DNA of 64,000 nt. Source: UBA4582 sp047630175. Lineage in GTDB: Bacteria; Pseudomonadota; Gammaproteobacteria; Pseudomonadales; Azotimanducaceae. A program made the translations under genes and the position numbers. Positions 26,079 through 34,380 of this stretch are shown here, piece by piece (position 1 is the first letter of the stretch; each line of letters starts with the position of its first letter). The notes under the pieces were generated by a model. That model saw nothing but the letters and a program-made list of their open reading frames with translations, did no database searches and was not told where the DNA came from. Location of the stretch: contig JBLHVI010000003.1 in the NCBI GenBank assembly GCA_047630175.1, positions 78,792 to 142,791 on the forward strand, read 5' to 3'.

Positions 26079-27926
26079 ATGCATCAGCAAGTGCTGCTTG
26101 ATTCGCTACCCGCGCACCTAAAGGTGTTTGTTAGCGTGCAAAACTACGCAATGTATACGCCGCGCGATCAGGCCGTGTGGCGTTTTTTGCTGCAACAATT
26201 ACAGCCTCAGCTGTTAGTAACGGCTCACCCAGTTTACACGCAAGGCCTAGCGCAGGCGGGAATTAGCACAGAGTATATTCCTTGTCTTGAGGAGATGAAT
26301 GCTCGTCTTGCAGTCATTGGTTGGAGTGTTGTCGGGGTCGACGGGTTCATTCCACCTGAGGTTTTTATGGCATTTCAGGCGCGCCGCATCCTAGCCATTG
26401 CTACAACTATGCGTAGCGTTGAACAAATGTTGTATACGCCAGCGCCAGACATTGTCCACGAATCCGCAGGTCATGCGCCTTTCTTGATCGATGTTGACTA
26501 CGCCGAATTTTTACAACGTTTTGGTGAAGTCGGCATGAAGGTACTTAACCACAAGCAAGACCAAGTGGTCGTTGATGCGATTAGACAACTGTCGATTATC
26601 AAAGGGCAGGTCGATGTCGACGCCTGTGCGATAGCTGCAGCGGAGTCTCGGTTGCAAACAGCAGTTGATGCTAACCAGCAGTTGTCCGAAGCGGCGTTGC
26701 TGGCGAGGCTGCATTGGTGGACCGTTGAATATGGGCTGGTGGGTACTGTTGATGACTACAAAATATACGGTGCTGGACTGTTGTCATCAATGGGAGAAAG
26801 CCAGCGTTGTCTGGACGACAGCAACGTTACCAAACGGTTACTAACACTGGCATGCTTACAACAGCCTTACGACATTACTCGCCAGCAACCTCAGCTTTTC
26901 GTCACGCATAGTTGTCGCCATCTGTGTCAGGTGCTCGAAGCTATGGCTGCGGGTCTCGCCCAAACGCAGGGCGGGCTGATAGGCGTGGAAGCGGCAATCG
27001 ACAGTGGTTCTGTGGCAACCTTGTTGTATAGTTCGGGATTGCAGGTTAGCGGTTTGATCGCGGAGAAGCGTTGTGATGCGATGGGCAATCTTATTTATGT
27101 CAGTACCCAAGGTGCGACTCAGCTGAGTTTTGCTGACCAGCAACTACCCAACCACAGTATTGAAGCGCACCCCCAGGGTTTTGGATCGCCGGTGGGCTAT
27201 GTCTCTGGTTTCAAGCGCTGCTTGTCAGACTACAGTATTGATGAGTTGCGATTTGTCGGTCTTAACGTTGGTGAGTGGGTGAGTCTGGAATTTGTCTCGG
27301 GTATTTCCTTGCAAGGCAGGCTTGTGGACATCACTCGGCGGCAGCAAAAAAATGTGCTTCTAAGCTTCATAGATTGCCGCGTAAAGAACGATGCCGGTGA
27401 GGTGCTATTTGATCCTGCTTGGGGTCGGTTTGATATGGCGGTGGGCGCGACAATCGATAGTGTTTTTGGCGGTGCCGCGGACCTTAGTCCGCATGCTCAG
27501 TCTGAGGCTGATGGACGTTCTTTTGGACAAGCGCAGGCGCCGAGGCAAGTCGTTTCGCGCGCCATGTATGTTGGTGACGATAGCGTTGGAAATGATGAGG
27601 AAGTTGACGCGTCGAAGGCGCCGCACAATGTTCAATCTGGCTACGCCCGTGTCCGGCAGTTGCGCGAGGCAGCTGTCTCATGTGAGCGAAGGGCTGCAGA
27701 TATTCATGATCTTGCTCAGCAACTGCTAACGTTTTACTCAGGCGAATGGTTGTTGATGTTTGAGGTCTATGAGTTGTTGATGGACAGTAGGGAATATTGC
27801 CGAAATAGTAGCAAGGCGAAGGCTGTGCGTGACTGTTTACTTTCGCGGCCCCCGCAAGACCCGGAGCTTGCCGCGGTACTTCTGCGAGCCATAAAACGAC
27901 TGGAGAAACGCCATGAGCTGGGATAA
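26079..27926 (+). CDS. Long-form aromatic amino acid hydroxylase (phenylalanine 4-monooxygenase-like)
   Basis: Pterin-dependent hydroxylase that would convert phenylalanine to tyrosine. The N-terminal half is the catalytic domain: iron ligands His127 and His132 in HESAGHAPFL and Glu217 in WWTVEYGLVG. The protein is 615 residues long, about twice the usual 260-300-residue bacterial PhhA; similar long forms of about 580 residues are known from Bacteroidetes. The extra 350 residues contain a segment like SCRHLCQVLEAMAAG, a possible oligomeric beta domain and a helical C-terminus, with no recognised function. It sits between hppD and hmgA and overlaps hmgA by 14 bp, so a role in phenylalanine/tyrosine catabolism is likely. 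Confidence 0.88.
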   Translation: MHQQVLLDSLPAHLKVFVSVQNYAMYTPRDQAVWRFLLQQLQPQLLVTAHPVYTQGLAQAGISTEYIPCLEEMNARLAVIGWSVVGVDGFIPPEVFMAFQARRILAIATTMRSVEQMLYTPAPDIVHESAGHAPFLIDVDYAEFLQRFGEVGMKVLNHKQDQVVVDAIRQLSIIKGQVDVDACAIAAAESRLQTAVDANQQLSEAALLARLHWWTVEYGLVGTVDDYKIYGAGLLSSMGESQRCLDDSNVTKRLLTLACLQQPYDITRQQPQLFVTHSCRHLCQVLEAMAAGLAQTQGGLIGVEAAIDSGSVATLLYSSGLQVSGLIAEKRCDAMGNLIYVSTQGATQLSFADQQLPNHSIEAHPQGFGSPVGYVSGFKRCLSDYSIDELRFVGLNVGEWVSLEFVSGISLQGRLVDITRRQQKNVLLSFIDCRVKNDAGEVLFDPAWGRFDMAVGATIDSVFGGAADLSPHAQSEADGRSFGQAQAPRQVVSRAMYVGDDSVGNDEEVDASKAPHNVQSGYARVRQLREAAVSCERRAADIHDLAQQLLTFYSGEWLLMFEVYELLMDSREYCRNSSKAKAVRDCLLSRPPQDPELAAVLLRAIKRLEKRHELG

Positions 27927-29202
27927 TTTACGGTATCAGCATGGGTTCGGTAACGAGTTTGAGTCGCAAGCCATTGATGGTGCGTTGCCGGTCGGTCAGT
28001 TTTCTCCCCAGCAAGTGCCTCATGGTCTCTATGCCGAGCAGTTCAGTAGTATGGCTTTCACCGTTGAGAGAGCCCGCCAGCGACGCACCTGGTTGTATCG
28101 AATTAGACCCTCTGTTGTGCAGGGTTTGCGGACGCCGCGCGATGCAGCGAAGCTGCGTACTGCACCCGATCCGACAGGCCAGCAGATTCCTGAGGCGCTG
28201 CGCTGGAATGCGCTCGCCGTGCCCGCCGCTCCGCTCACTTTTTTAGACAGTCTCGTGACGCTGGCGAGTAATGGCGATGCCGACCAACATCGAGGCATGG
28301 CGGTGCATGTGTACTGCGCCGATAGCAGTGAGGCGAGTCAGTATCTGGCGTTTAACGATGGCGAGCTATTGATTGTTCCTCAGGCTGGAGAGTTGCTGCT
28401 GGCGACAGAATGCGGGCGATTACGGGTAGGGCCAGGAGAGATTGCAGTCATCCCACTGGGGATGCGCTTTAAAGTTGAGTTTACCGATGATTTGATACGG
28501 GGCTATGTCTGCGAAAACTATGGCGAGCCTTTCCAGTTACCTGAGCGTGGCGTAATCGGTGCCAATGGGCTGGCCAATGCCAGAGATTTTTATTACCCCG
28601 TTGCCGCGTTCGAGGACGCTGATGAGCCCTGTGAGCTGATCGTGAAATATGCCGGTAACCTGTCGAGCTTCAGTCTTGATCATTCGCCGCTGGACGTGGT
28701 GGCTTGGGTTGGTAATAGCGCGCCCTACAAGTATGATTTGGCGCGCTTTAATGTGATTAACAGTGTCAGCTTCGATCACCCTGATCCGTCTATATTTACG
28801 GTGCTGTCATCGCCTTCGATGAATCCCGGGGTGGCGAATGTCGATTTTGTGATTTTTCCGCCACGCTGGGTGGTTGCCGAGCATACGTTCAGGCCGCCGT
28901 ATTATCATCGCAATGCCATGAGCGAATTTATGGGTTTGATTCGAGGAGTTTACGATGCGCGGGAGCATGGGTTTGTGCCGGGTGGTGCTAGTTTACATAA
29001 CGCCATGGTGCCTCATGGTCCGGCGGCCGAGGTGACAAAAAAAGCCAGCGAAGCAGAATTAGTGCCTATGCGTATCAGCGACTCGTTAGCTTTTATGCTG
29101 GAAACACCGTACCGATTGCTGCCTGCTCAGGCCGCGTTGGTAGAGCCATGGTTACAGTCCGACTACGGGCGTTCTTGGGAAGATATACCGCGGCGTTTTT
29201 AG
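27913..29202 (+). CDS. hmgA: Homogentisate 1,2-dioxygenase
   Basis: Fe(II) ring-cleaving dioxygenase that turns homogentisate into maleylacetoacetate. The 429-residue product begins with the typical YQHGFGNEFESQA and keeps the iron ligands His332 and Glu338 (YYHRNAMSEFMG) and His368 (HNAMVPHGP). A GGAGA site precedes the ATG, which overlaps the hydroxylase gene by 14 bp. The next pathway genes, maleylacetoacetate isomerase and fumarylacetoacetase, are not in the window and must be elsewhere if the route is complete. Confidence 0.97.
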   Translation: MSWDNLRYQHGFGNEFESQAIDGALPVGQFSPQQVPHGLYAEQFSSMAFTVERARQRRTWLYRIRPSVVQGLRTPRDAAKLRTAPDPTGQQIPEALRWNALAVPAAPLTFLDSLVTLASNGDADQHRGMAVHVYCADSSEASQYLAFNDGELLIVPQAGELLLATECGRLRVGPGEIAVIPLGMRFKVEFTDDLIRGYVCENYGEPFQLPERGVIGANGLANARDFYYPVAAFEDADEPCELIVKYAGNLSSFSLDHSPLDVVAWVGNSAPYKYDLARFNVINSVSFDHPDPSIFTVLSSPSMNPGVANVDFVIFPPRWVVAEHTFRPPYYHRNAMSEFMGLIRGVYDAREHGFVPGGASLHNAMVPHGPAAEVTKKASEAELVPMRISDSLAFMLETPYRLLPAQAALVEPWLQSDYGRSWEDIPRRF

Positions 29203-29347
29203 TTTTGTGTAAGCGAATAATCCTGACCTCCTAGGACCTGTCGAAACTAAATAAACTGCGGTTGTCTGATCGCGCCTTGCGCATCTCTCGGTCTTGTGGC
29301 AGCGTTGTGCACCAGCTTTTATCAGTAAAGCCCTCATTGGTGAAGCG

Positions 29348-29419
29348 CTCTATAAGTCTTTTTATAAATCTTTCTATGAATATTGCTATAAAGCTTTACG
29401 GAAAGGTTTCTATAAAGAA
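29348..29419. repeat. Degenerate 12-bp tandem repeat, six units, upstream of the PHP gene
   Basis: Six consecutive 12-bp units from 29348 share the pattern TTCTATAAAGCT: CTCTATAAGTCT, TTTTATAAATCT, TTCTATGAATAT, TGCTATAAAGCT, TTACGGAAAGGT, TTCTATAAAGAA. Read in one frame they encode a four-residue repeat (F-Y-K-S type). The array lies in the 239-bp gap after hmgA and ends 22 bp before the GTG of the PHP gene. A short overlapping frame from 29294 to 29500 runs through it, but it invades the PHP gene and is unlikely to be real. Confidence 0.7.
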
Positions 29420-29441
29420 ACGGACGCAGGAGTAAACATTC

Positions 29442-30086
29442 GTGTTATTAGACTTACATACGCACTCCATCAAGTCAGACGATGGCCGTGCCAAGGTTGA
29501 AAACTACTGTCAGTGGATAGCCTCAAAAGCCTTGCCACTTGACGGCTTCGTGCTGACGGAACACCGGCAATTTGATGATGCGTCGGACTATTCGGCGCTG
29601 GCAGAGAAGTTTGGTCTGTGTATCCTCAAAGCCAGCGAGGTCGAGACAGAGTACGGGCATGTGCTTGTTTATGGCGTTACGCCCGCATTGCAGGCAGCAT
29701 TCGACTTTGCCAGTATTTCACTGCCGCTGGCCCGGGTGCTTCAAGCCTGCGAAGAATTTGGTGCGGTGGCGGTACCTTGCCATCCTGGGCGTCCCCGGGT
29801 AGGTATGTTTGCTCATACAGAGGCGCTAGGCGTGCCTGCTGGGGTTGAGATCGTTGAGATTCATAACGGCGGCAGCCGCGATCGCGAAGACCAGATCGCG
29901 ATCGATAATGCAACGGATTTAGGCTACCGAGGTATTGGCGGTAGTGATTCACATATTGTTAGCCATGTCGGTCGCTGTGCGACACGATTTGATGCGAATA
30001 TCCGCACCATGGATGACTTGGTTGCTGCCCTGAAATCGGGTCAGTTTGAGGCGGTGAATTTGAAAGCTGGAGAATTACATGGATGA
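29442..30086 (+). CDS. PHP-domain metal-dependent phosphoesterase-like protein
   Basis: 214-residue PHP-fold hydrolase. Metal-binding motifs occur in order: DLHTHSIKSDDG (H-x-H, D), LTEHRQFDD, KASEVETEYGHVL, VAVPCHPGRPR and GGSDSHIVSHVG. Such proteins act as phosphoesterases on small molecules or nucleic acids. The start is GTG at 29442 with an AGGAG site upstream. Its end overlaps the next gene by 8 bp, so it belongs with the two MaoC-type hydratases, an unusual grouping whose logic I cannot explain from known pathways. Confidence 0.87.
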   Translation: MLLDLHTHSIKSDDGRAKVENYCQWIASKALPLDGFVLTEHRQFDDASDYSALAEKFGLCILKASEVETEYGHVLVYGVTPALQAAFDFASISLPLARVLQACEEFGAVAVPCHPGRPRVGMFAHTEALGVPAGVEIVEIHNGGSRDREDQIAIDNATDLGYRGIGGSDSHIVSHVGRCATRFDANIRTMDDLVAALKSGQFEAVNLKAGELHG

Positions 30087-30516
30087 TGACGTCGCCGCCG
30101 CGAGAGAGGCGTTCTTGAATGAAGACTTTGACGAGCAGTCTTACGTGATTGCAGCCGATCAAACCATTGAATATGCGCGTCTTTGTGGGGAAACTGCGGA
30201 GCGGTTTTTAGACCCGGCGCATCCCGAATTTCAGGCGCCGCCAACCTTTGTCGCCAGCCTCAGTGGTGATCGGTCCTTACCCAAAGGCTTTCCACGTTTT
30301 GGGATTGGTATGGATGCAGGCAAGGGGATTGAGTGCTTCCTGCCAATTCGGCCTGGCACAACAATCACCGGTCGGACTCATCTGCATGATATATACAGTA
30401 AAACCGGCCGCTCTGGGCGAATGGTGTTTGCTGTATCGAGGATCGAATTTTTTGATGTCGAGGGCCGTCATCTTGCCAATGCGGACAGTCGGGTCGTTAT
30501 GCGGGAGAAAAGCTGA
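30079..30516 (+). CDS. MaoC-like hydratase, N-terminal-type half (FAS1-dehydratase region)
   Basis: 145-residue hot-dog-fold protein of the MaoC N-terminal class (FAPPTF-type motif AQAPPTFVASLSGD-like segment at about 50-63). This half lacks the catalytic Asp-His pair expected in the partner half, so it probably forms the structural or substrate-binding part of a heterodimer. It overlaps the PHP gene by 8 bp and the next MaoC gene by 1 bp (TGATG). Likely a two-subunit enoyl-CoA/3-hydroxyacyl-CoA hydratase as in actinobacterial HadAB or ChsH1/H2 systems. Confidence 0.78.
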   Translation: MDDDVAAAREAFLNEDFDEQSYVIAADQTIEYARLCGETAERFLDPAHPEFQAPPTFVASLSGDRSLPKGFPRFGIGMDAGKGIECFLPIRPGTTITGRTHLHDIYSKTGRSGRMVFAVSRIEFFDVEGRHLANADSRVVMREKS

Positions 30517-30932
30517 TGCCAATATCCACCATCAAAGAAGTGGTCTTTGGCGAAGACTTGCCAACTTTTATACCCGATACTAGTCTGGCGGTGGCCAGCA
30601 AGTTTGCCTTATTAGTTGGTTGGGACAGCGCGCGATTTAGTGATCATGAGGCCGCGCGCAAAGAGGGTCTGGCGGGGGCTATGGTGCCGGGTATTCTCAA
30701 TCAGGGATATCTTGTGGCCATGATTCATCAATGGGCACCAGAAGCTGATGTCAAAGCCATAGACACAGTGTTTCGCGCTCCAGTCATTGCTGACGAAAAG
30801 CACACCATCTCTGGGGTCGTCACTGACGTCAACGAGGAAGATGGTCAGGTTGAAATTGACCTAACAGTTAGCAATGAGAAAGGTGAAACGCGAGTATTCG
30901 GCACGGCTACCGTACAGTTGCCATTAGCTTAG
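30516..30932 (+). CDS. MaoC-like hydratase, C-terminal-type half
   Basis: 138-residue MaoC/R-specific hydratase half. The hydratase motif region FSDHEAARKEGLAGAMVPGIL carries an Asp-His pair in the usual overhang segment. VFRAPVIADEKHTISGVV and the TGTATVQLPLA-like end complete the hot-dog fold. It starts inside the stop codon of the preceding half (TGATG), strong evidence for a heteromeric enzyme. The substrate is probably a CoA or ACP thioester. Confidence 0.82.
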   Translation: MPISTIKEVVFGEDLPTFIPDTSLAVASKFALLVGWDSARFSDHEAARKEGLAGAMVPGILNQGYLVAMIHQWAPEADVKAIDTVFRAPVIADEKHTISGVVTDVNEEDGQVEIDLTVSNEKGETRVFGTATVQLPLA

Positions 30933-31113
30933 CGACACCATCTCAGTTTAGAAGCGGGCCCCGGCCAGAAGCTGGTGGGTTCGACAGCGCTCGAATAGAC
31001 GGCGTTTGTCTGGTCAATGATTTTGAAAAACAGGGCCTTGTCAGCCTGTAGGCCATCCCGGCCTATTCTGCACAATTCTACCAACCCTTAGATAGCAACC
31101 TTTAGGAAGCCTT

Positions 31114-31614
31114 ATGTCTCTTTACGATGTCGCAGTTCCGACGATGAAACGCACGTTAGTAAGCCTGTCAGAAATTTTGAAGAAGGCGGAAGCCTTTGCA
31201 GAAGAGCGATCGATCGACCCAGCAGTGCTTGTCAATGCCCGCCTGGCCCCAGATATGTTCCCACTTAAACGTCAAATTCAAATTGCCTGTGATGCAGCGC
31301 GCCGTGGAACAGGTCGGCTGGCGGAAGTGGAGGTGGCGCCTATAGAAGATACTGAAGAGAGCTTTGCTGAATTGCTGGCGCGTATTGCCACGTCCATCAA
31401 ATTTCTTGATAGCCTTACGCCAGCGCAGTTCGAGGGCGCGGAGGCCAAAACGATCATATTGCCTGTCGGCGGTACTGAAGTGACGTTCGATGGCACCACC
31501 TTCATAATGGCCTATGCCATGTCGAACTTCTCGTTTCATGCGGTGACTGCCTACAACATCCTACGTCACAACGGCGTTGTTCTGGGTAAGCTGGATTATC
31601 TCGGTACACCCTAG
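31114..31614 (+). CDS. DUF1993 family protein (DinB-like fold)
   Basis: 166-residue DUF1993 protein, start MSLYDVAVPTMKRTLVSLSEIL (part), with the conserved ARLAPDMFPLKRQIQIACDAA segment and C-terminal NFSFHAVTAYNILRHNGVVLGK containing two histidines. The family has a four-helix DinB-like fold and no assigned reaction. An AGGA site precedes the ATG. It has 181 bp on its 5' side and is convergent with the DUF35 gene. Confidence 0.88.
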   Translation: MSLYDVAVPTMKRTLVSLSEILKKAEAFAEERSIDPAVLVNARLAPDMFPLKRQIQIACDAARRGTGRLAEVEVAPIEDTEESFAELLARIATSIKFLDSLTPAQFEGAEAKTIILPVGGTEVTFDGTTFIMAYAMSNFSFHAVTAYNILRHNGVVLGKLDYLGTP

Positions 31615-31648
31615 TGTTGATAGGGTCTAGTTGTGCGAGTGCATAATC

Positions 31649-31696
31649 TCGCCAAGTAACAAGGTCACCAAGTAATAACCTCGCTAAGCAATAGTC
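31649..31696. repeat. 16-bp imperfect tandem triplication after DUF1993 gene
   Basis: Three adjoining 16-bp units, TCGCCAAGTAACAAGG, TCACCAAGTAATAACC and TCGCTAAGCAATAGTC, fill 31649-31696 in the convergent intergenic gap. They share about 10-12 of 16 positions. Probably old slippage; no function visible. Confidence 0.55.
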
Positions 31697-31703
31697 ATAC
31701 TGC

Positions 31704-31736
31704 CTTTCATCGCTACCTCACTGGCAGCGATGAAAG
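31704..31736. terminator. Hairpin between convergent genes, possible bidirectional terminator
   Basis: Perfect 11-bp inverted repeat CTTTCATCGCT (31704-31714) and AGCGATGAAAG (31726-31736) around an 11-base loop. It ends 9 bp before the DUF35 stop codon and follows the DUF1993 gene. No long T-run is present. Confidence 0.5.
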
Positions 31737-31744
31737 ACATGGCA

Positions 31745-32158
31745 TCAAACCGGTTTAAACAGCGGAATACAAAGTTCTTCATGTTCTTCCCATTCAACGG
31801 TGACGGCTTGGCCGATCTTTAACTCTGTGAGCGGGTCGGTGACACCGACAACGTTTGAAAGTATCCGCGGACCCTCATCCATATCTATCCAGGCGACAGC
31901 GTAAGGTACCTGTTGGCGGAAGAAAGGGTGGTAGCTTTGTCGGACAACGCTGAAGGTATAAATCGTGCCTTTGCCAGCAGATGTCTTCCATTGCAGTGTG
32001 CCTTGCGTGCAACCTGTGCAGTGGCGACGCGGGTAAAATATGATGGTCTGGCAGTTGTCACATTGCTGGTACTTGAAGGTTTTATCTCGGGTCGCAGCCC
32101 AAAAATCTCGGGTATCAAAATCATCGGTGCGTGGCAAAGGTCGTTTCGGGTCGCTCAT
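31745..32158 (-). CDS. DUF35 OB-fold/zinc-ribbon protein, thiolase partner
   Basis: 137-residue acyl-CoA-associated DUF35 protein. A rubredoxin-like zinc ribbon is formed by Cys33, Cys36, Cys47 and Cys50 (CDNC ... CTGC), followed by an OB-fold (GTIYTFSVVRQSYHPFF). The ATG at 32158 is preferred to a TTG at 32164 because GGGAGA lies 9 nt upstream. The thiolase-like gene ends two bases before it. DUF35 proteins pair with SCP2-type thiolases, for example ChsH2-DUF35 with the aldolase Ltp2, which is the best model here. Confidence 0.88.
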   Translation of the reverse strand: MSDPKRPLPRTDDFDTRDFWAATRDKTFKYQQCDNCQTIIFYPRRHCTGCTQGTLQWKTSAGKGTIYTFSVVRQSYHPFFRQQVPYAVAWIDMDEGPRILSNVVGVTDPLTELKIGQAVTVEWEEHEELCIPLFKPV

Positions 32159-32160
32159 GA

Positions 32161-33351
32161 TCAATCTCTCCCTAAGATAATAGTGCCAGCAGAATGGCGA
32201 CTGCCGAGCATGCCACCGTTTCCATGGGCAACTGCTAATTTTGCGTCGTTAACCTGTGATGTTGACTCGCCGCGTAACTGACGAGCGGCCTCGATTAATA
32301 GAAAAATACCGCGCATGCCAGGATGGTTTGACGATAGTCCGCCGCCGTCAGTATTTAGAGCCGGTCCAGCGGGGTTATCAAACCGCAGCCGGCCGCCTGA
32401 CACCCATGCGCCACCCTCACCTTTTTTGCAAAACCCAAGGTCTTCCAGCAGGGTCAACACGGTGATGCTAAAAGAGTCGTAAATCATGGCGATATCAATT
32501 TCTGCAGGGCTTATTCCCGCTTCACCAAAAGCTTGAGGCGCGGACTGGATTGCAGCACTGGTGGTAATGTCGCCGCCGTTCTCAGGATATTTGGTAGCCT
32601 CACCACTGCCTAAGATCCACACCGGGGGCTTGGCGCAGTCTCTGGCGACCTCAGGGGATGCGATGACCACTGCGCCGCCACCATCGGAGATCATGCAACA
32701 CTCTAATAGGTGTAATGGATCAGCGATCATGCGTGAGTTCACCACGTCACTAATGGTCGTCTCACGGATACCAAGAAACTCTAGGTCTTGCATTGCGCGC
32801 ACTGCTTCAGGATTGCGCATGGCATGATAGCGGGTGGCCACTGAAATCTCGGCTAGCTGTTCGCTGGTGGTGCCGTATTGGTGCATATGTCGATGAGCTA
32901 CCATGGCATAGTTGGCAATCAACGTCATGCCGGCGAACGCGTCCATGTTGTCGGCAGGGTGCGCAGCGCCGCCGCCGCGACCTCCGACGCCGATTGCGCG
33001 GGCATTGGAATGTGCTGTTGAGCCATAGGTCAGCAAGGCGACCTTGGCTTTGCCAGCGGCGATATCACGCTTGGCGTGACCGGCATGAAACTCGTAGGAG
33101 CTGCCGCCGACGTTTGTCGTGTCGATGATATTTGGCTTGAGGCCGAAATATTCAGCGATGTTCAACCCATTCATACCGCCGCCATCTCCGGCGTCATAAA
33201 TCGCGTCGACATCGGACCAGTTAAGTCCAGCATCTTGCAGGGCTTTTGCTGCAGATTCAGCTTTGATTTGTAAAGGGCTTAGTTCACCCTCGACGTCTCT
33301 GGAAGGGAATTCGTGAATACCAACAATGGCAGCATCTCGTTTCTGGCTCAT
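32161..33351 (-). CDS. Thiolase-fold lipid-transfer/acyl-CoA protein lacking the usual nucleophile Cys
   Basis: SCP2/thiolase-type protein of about 396 residues. Start chosen at the ATG at 33351 (MSQKRDAAIVGIHEF) with a GGAG site 11 nt upstream. The place of the nucleophilic Cys is taken by NVGGSSYEFHAGHA, so a normal Claisen thiolase reaction is not expected. The C-terminal HGNGGMLGSRHSAG motif and the central YDSFSITVLTLLEDLG are kept. With the DUF35 gene directly downstream, it resembles Ltp2-like retro-aldolases acting on 3-hydroxyacyl-CoA side chains of steroids; the real substrate is unknown. Confidence 0.85.
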   Translation of the reverse strand: MSQKRDAAIVGIHEFPSRDVEGELSPLQIKAESAAKALQDAGLNWSDVDAIYDAGDGGGMNGLNIAEYFGLKPNIIDTTNVGGSSYEFHAGHAKRDIAAGKAKVALLTYGSTAHSNARAIGVGGRGGGAAHPADNMDAFAGMTLIANYAMVAHRHMHQYGTTSEQLAEISVATRYHAMRNPEAVRAMQDLEFLGIRETTISDVVNSRMIADPLHLLECCMISDGGGAVVIASPEVARDCAKPPVWILGSGEATKYPENGGDITTSAAIQSAPQAFGEAGISPAEIDIAMIYDSFSITVLTLLEDLGFCKKGEGGAWVSGGRLRFDNPAGPALNTDGGGLSSNHPGMRGIFLLIEAARQLRGESTSQVNDAKLAVAHGNGGMLGSRHSAGTIILGRD

Positions 33352-33615
33352 TGGCGACGGGGCTCCTCTGACACTATTATTATTAAGTGCAGTCACCATA
33401 CTATCGATGGGTCACTATGTCACAGCTCTGGCAGCAAAACCTTGTCTGCTGGTTTTGACTGCCGCTCCAAGACCATGAACCTTGCAGGCTTGGCTAATGA
33501 GAAGCAGGCAATTGATAATCAGCCAGATACACAGATGCTAAAATTTAGCGCGGCAGTTATCGCAATAACCCGCAAGCTGTGGCAGATTGAGCGTTTTTTA
33601 TTAGGAGAGCTGGGT

Positions 33616-34218
33616 GTGAAGATCCTTTGTTTGACCGGCGGCCTTGCCTCGGGTAAGTCCACAGCGACTCAATTTCTTGAGCGACAGGGCGCGATGGTGA
33701 TTGACGCCGACAAACTCGGTCATAGAGCCTATGACCCGGGTACTCAGGCCTATCTGCAGGTTATTGAGACCTTTGGCACTTACATAGTGGACGATGAGCA
33801 CCGTATAGACCGTAAGGTTTTAGGCAGTAAAGTATTTGGCCAACCGGCTGCCCTCAAAAAATTGACGGATATTGTTTGGCCAGAGATACGACGTTTAGCA
33901 GAGCTCGAGATAGCTGGTTTTGATGCGGCCTATCCCGATGGTCTGGTGGTTCTTGAAGCGGCGGTATTATTTGAAGCCGGCTGGGACGATATTGGAGATG
34001 AGGTCTGGGCGGTGGTGGCTGACCGCGAAACTGCTATTGGTCGCGCTATGGCGCGAGACGGTTTCGCTCGTGAGGCCGTCGAGCAACGTCTTGATGCACA
34101 ATTGAGTAACGATGAGCGCCGCAGTCGGGCTGATGTGGTGATCGACAACAGCGGGCTTCTATCAGACATGCAGGCGCAACTGATCGAGCAGTGGAAGCGG
34201 CTGTCTGATGCTAAATAG
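33616..34218 (+). CDS. coaE: Dephospho-CoA kinase
   Basis: Last enzyme of CoA synthesis, phosphorylating the 3'-hydroxyl of dephospho-CoA. The 200-residue protein starts at GTG 33616, just after AGGAG, giving VKILCLTGGLASGKST with the P-loop at residues 8-16. DADKLGHRAYDPGT, VLEAAVLFEAGWDD and the SRADVVIDNSG motif follow. A longer open frame from 33313 has no homology and overlaps the divergent thiolase gene, so it is rejected. In many Pseudomonads coaE lies beside pilD; here it stands alone before prfB. Confidence 0.93.
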   Translation: MKILCLTGGLASGKSTATQFLERQGAMVIDADKLGHRAYDPGTQAYLQVIETFGTYIVDDEHRIDRKVLGSKVFGQPAALKKLTDIVWPEIRRLAELEIAGFDAAYPDGLVVLEAAVLFEAGWDDIGDEVWAVVADRETAIGRAMARDGFAREAVEQRLDAQLSNDERRSRADVVIDNSGLLSDMQAQLIEQWKRLSDAK

Positions 34219-34380
34219 TCGTGCCTGCGACCAGCATTTATGCGGGTAAAGCCTGTGTGTCTGGCGCTGGCGGCGCGTCGGACCTTGGTTTACAATACGT
34301 GCGGCGAATCTGGGGTAAATAGCTCAGTTTGATGCCGCGCCGCGAGACCCTATCATCGACATTATTTTTGGAATACCACT

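Noticed and set aside
33313..33615. 101-residue N-terminal extension of CoaE
   Set aside because: It overlaps the divergent thiolase gene start, lacks homology, and AGGAG directly precedes the GTG at 33616.
34300..34330. tRNA-like D-arm sequence before prfB
   Set aside because: No cloverleaf can be completed; acceptor and T arms are missing.
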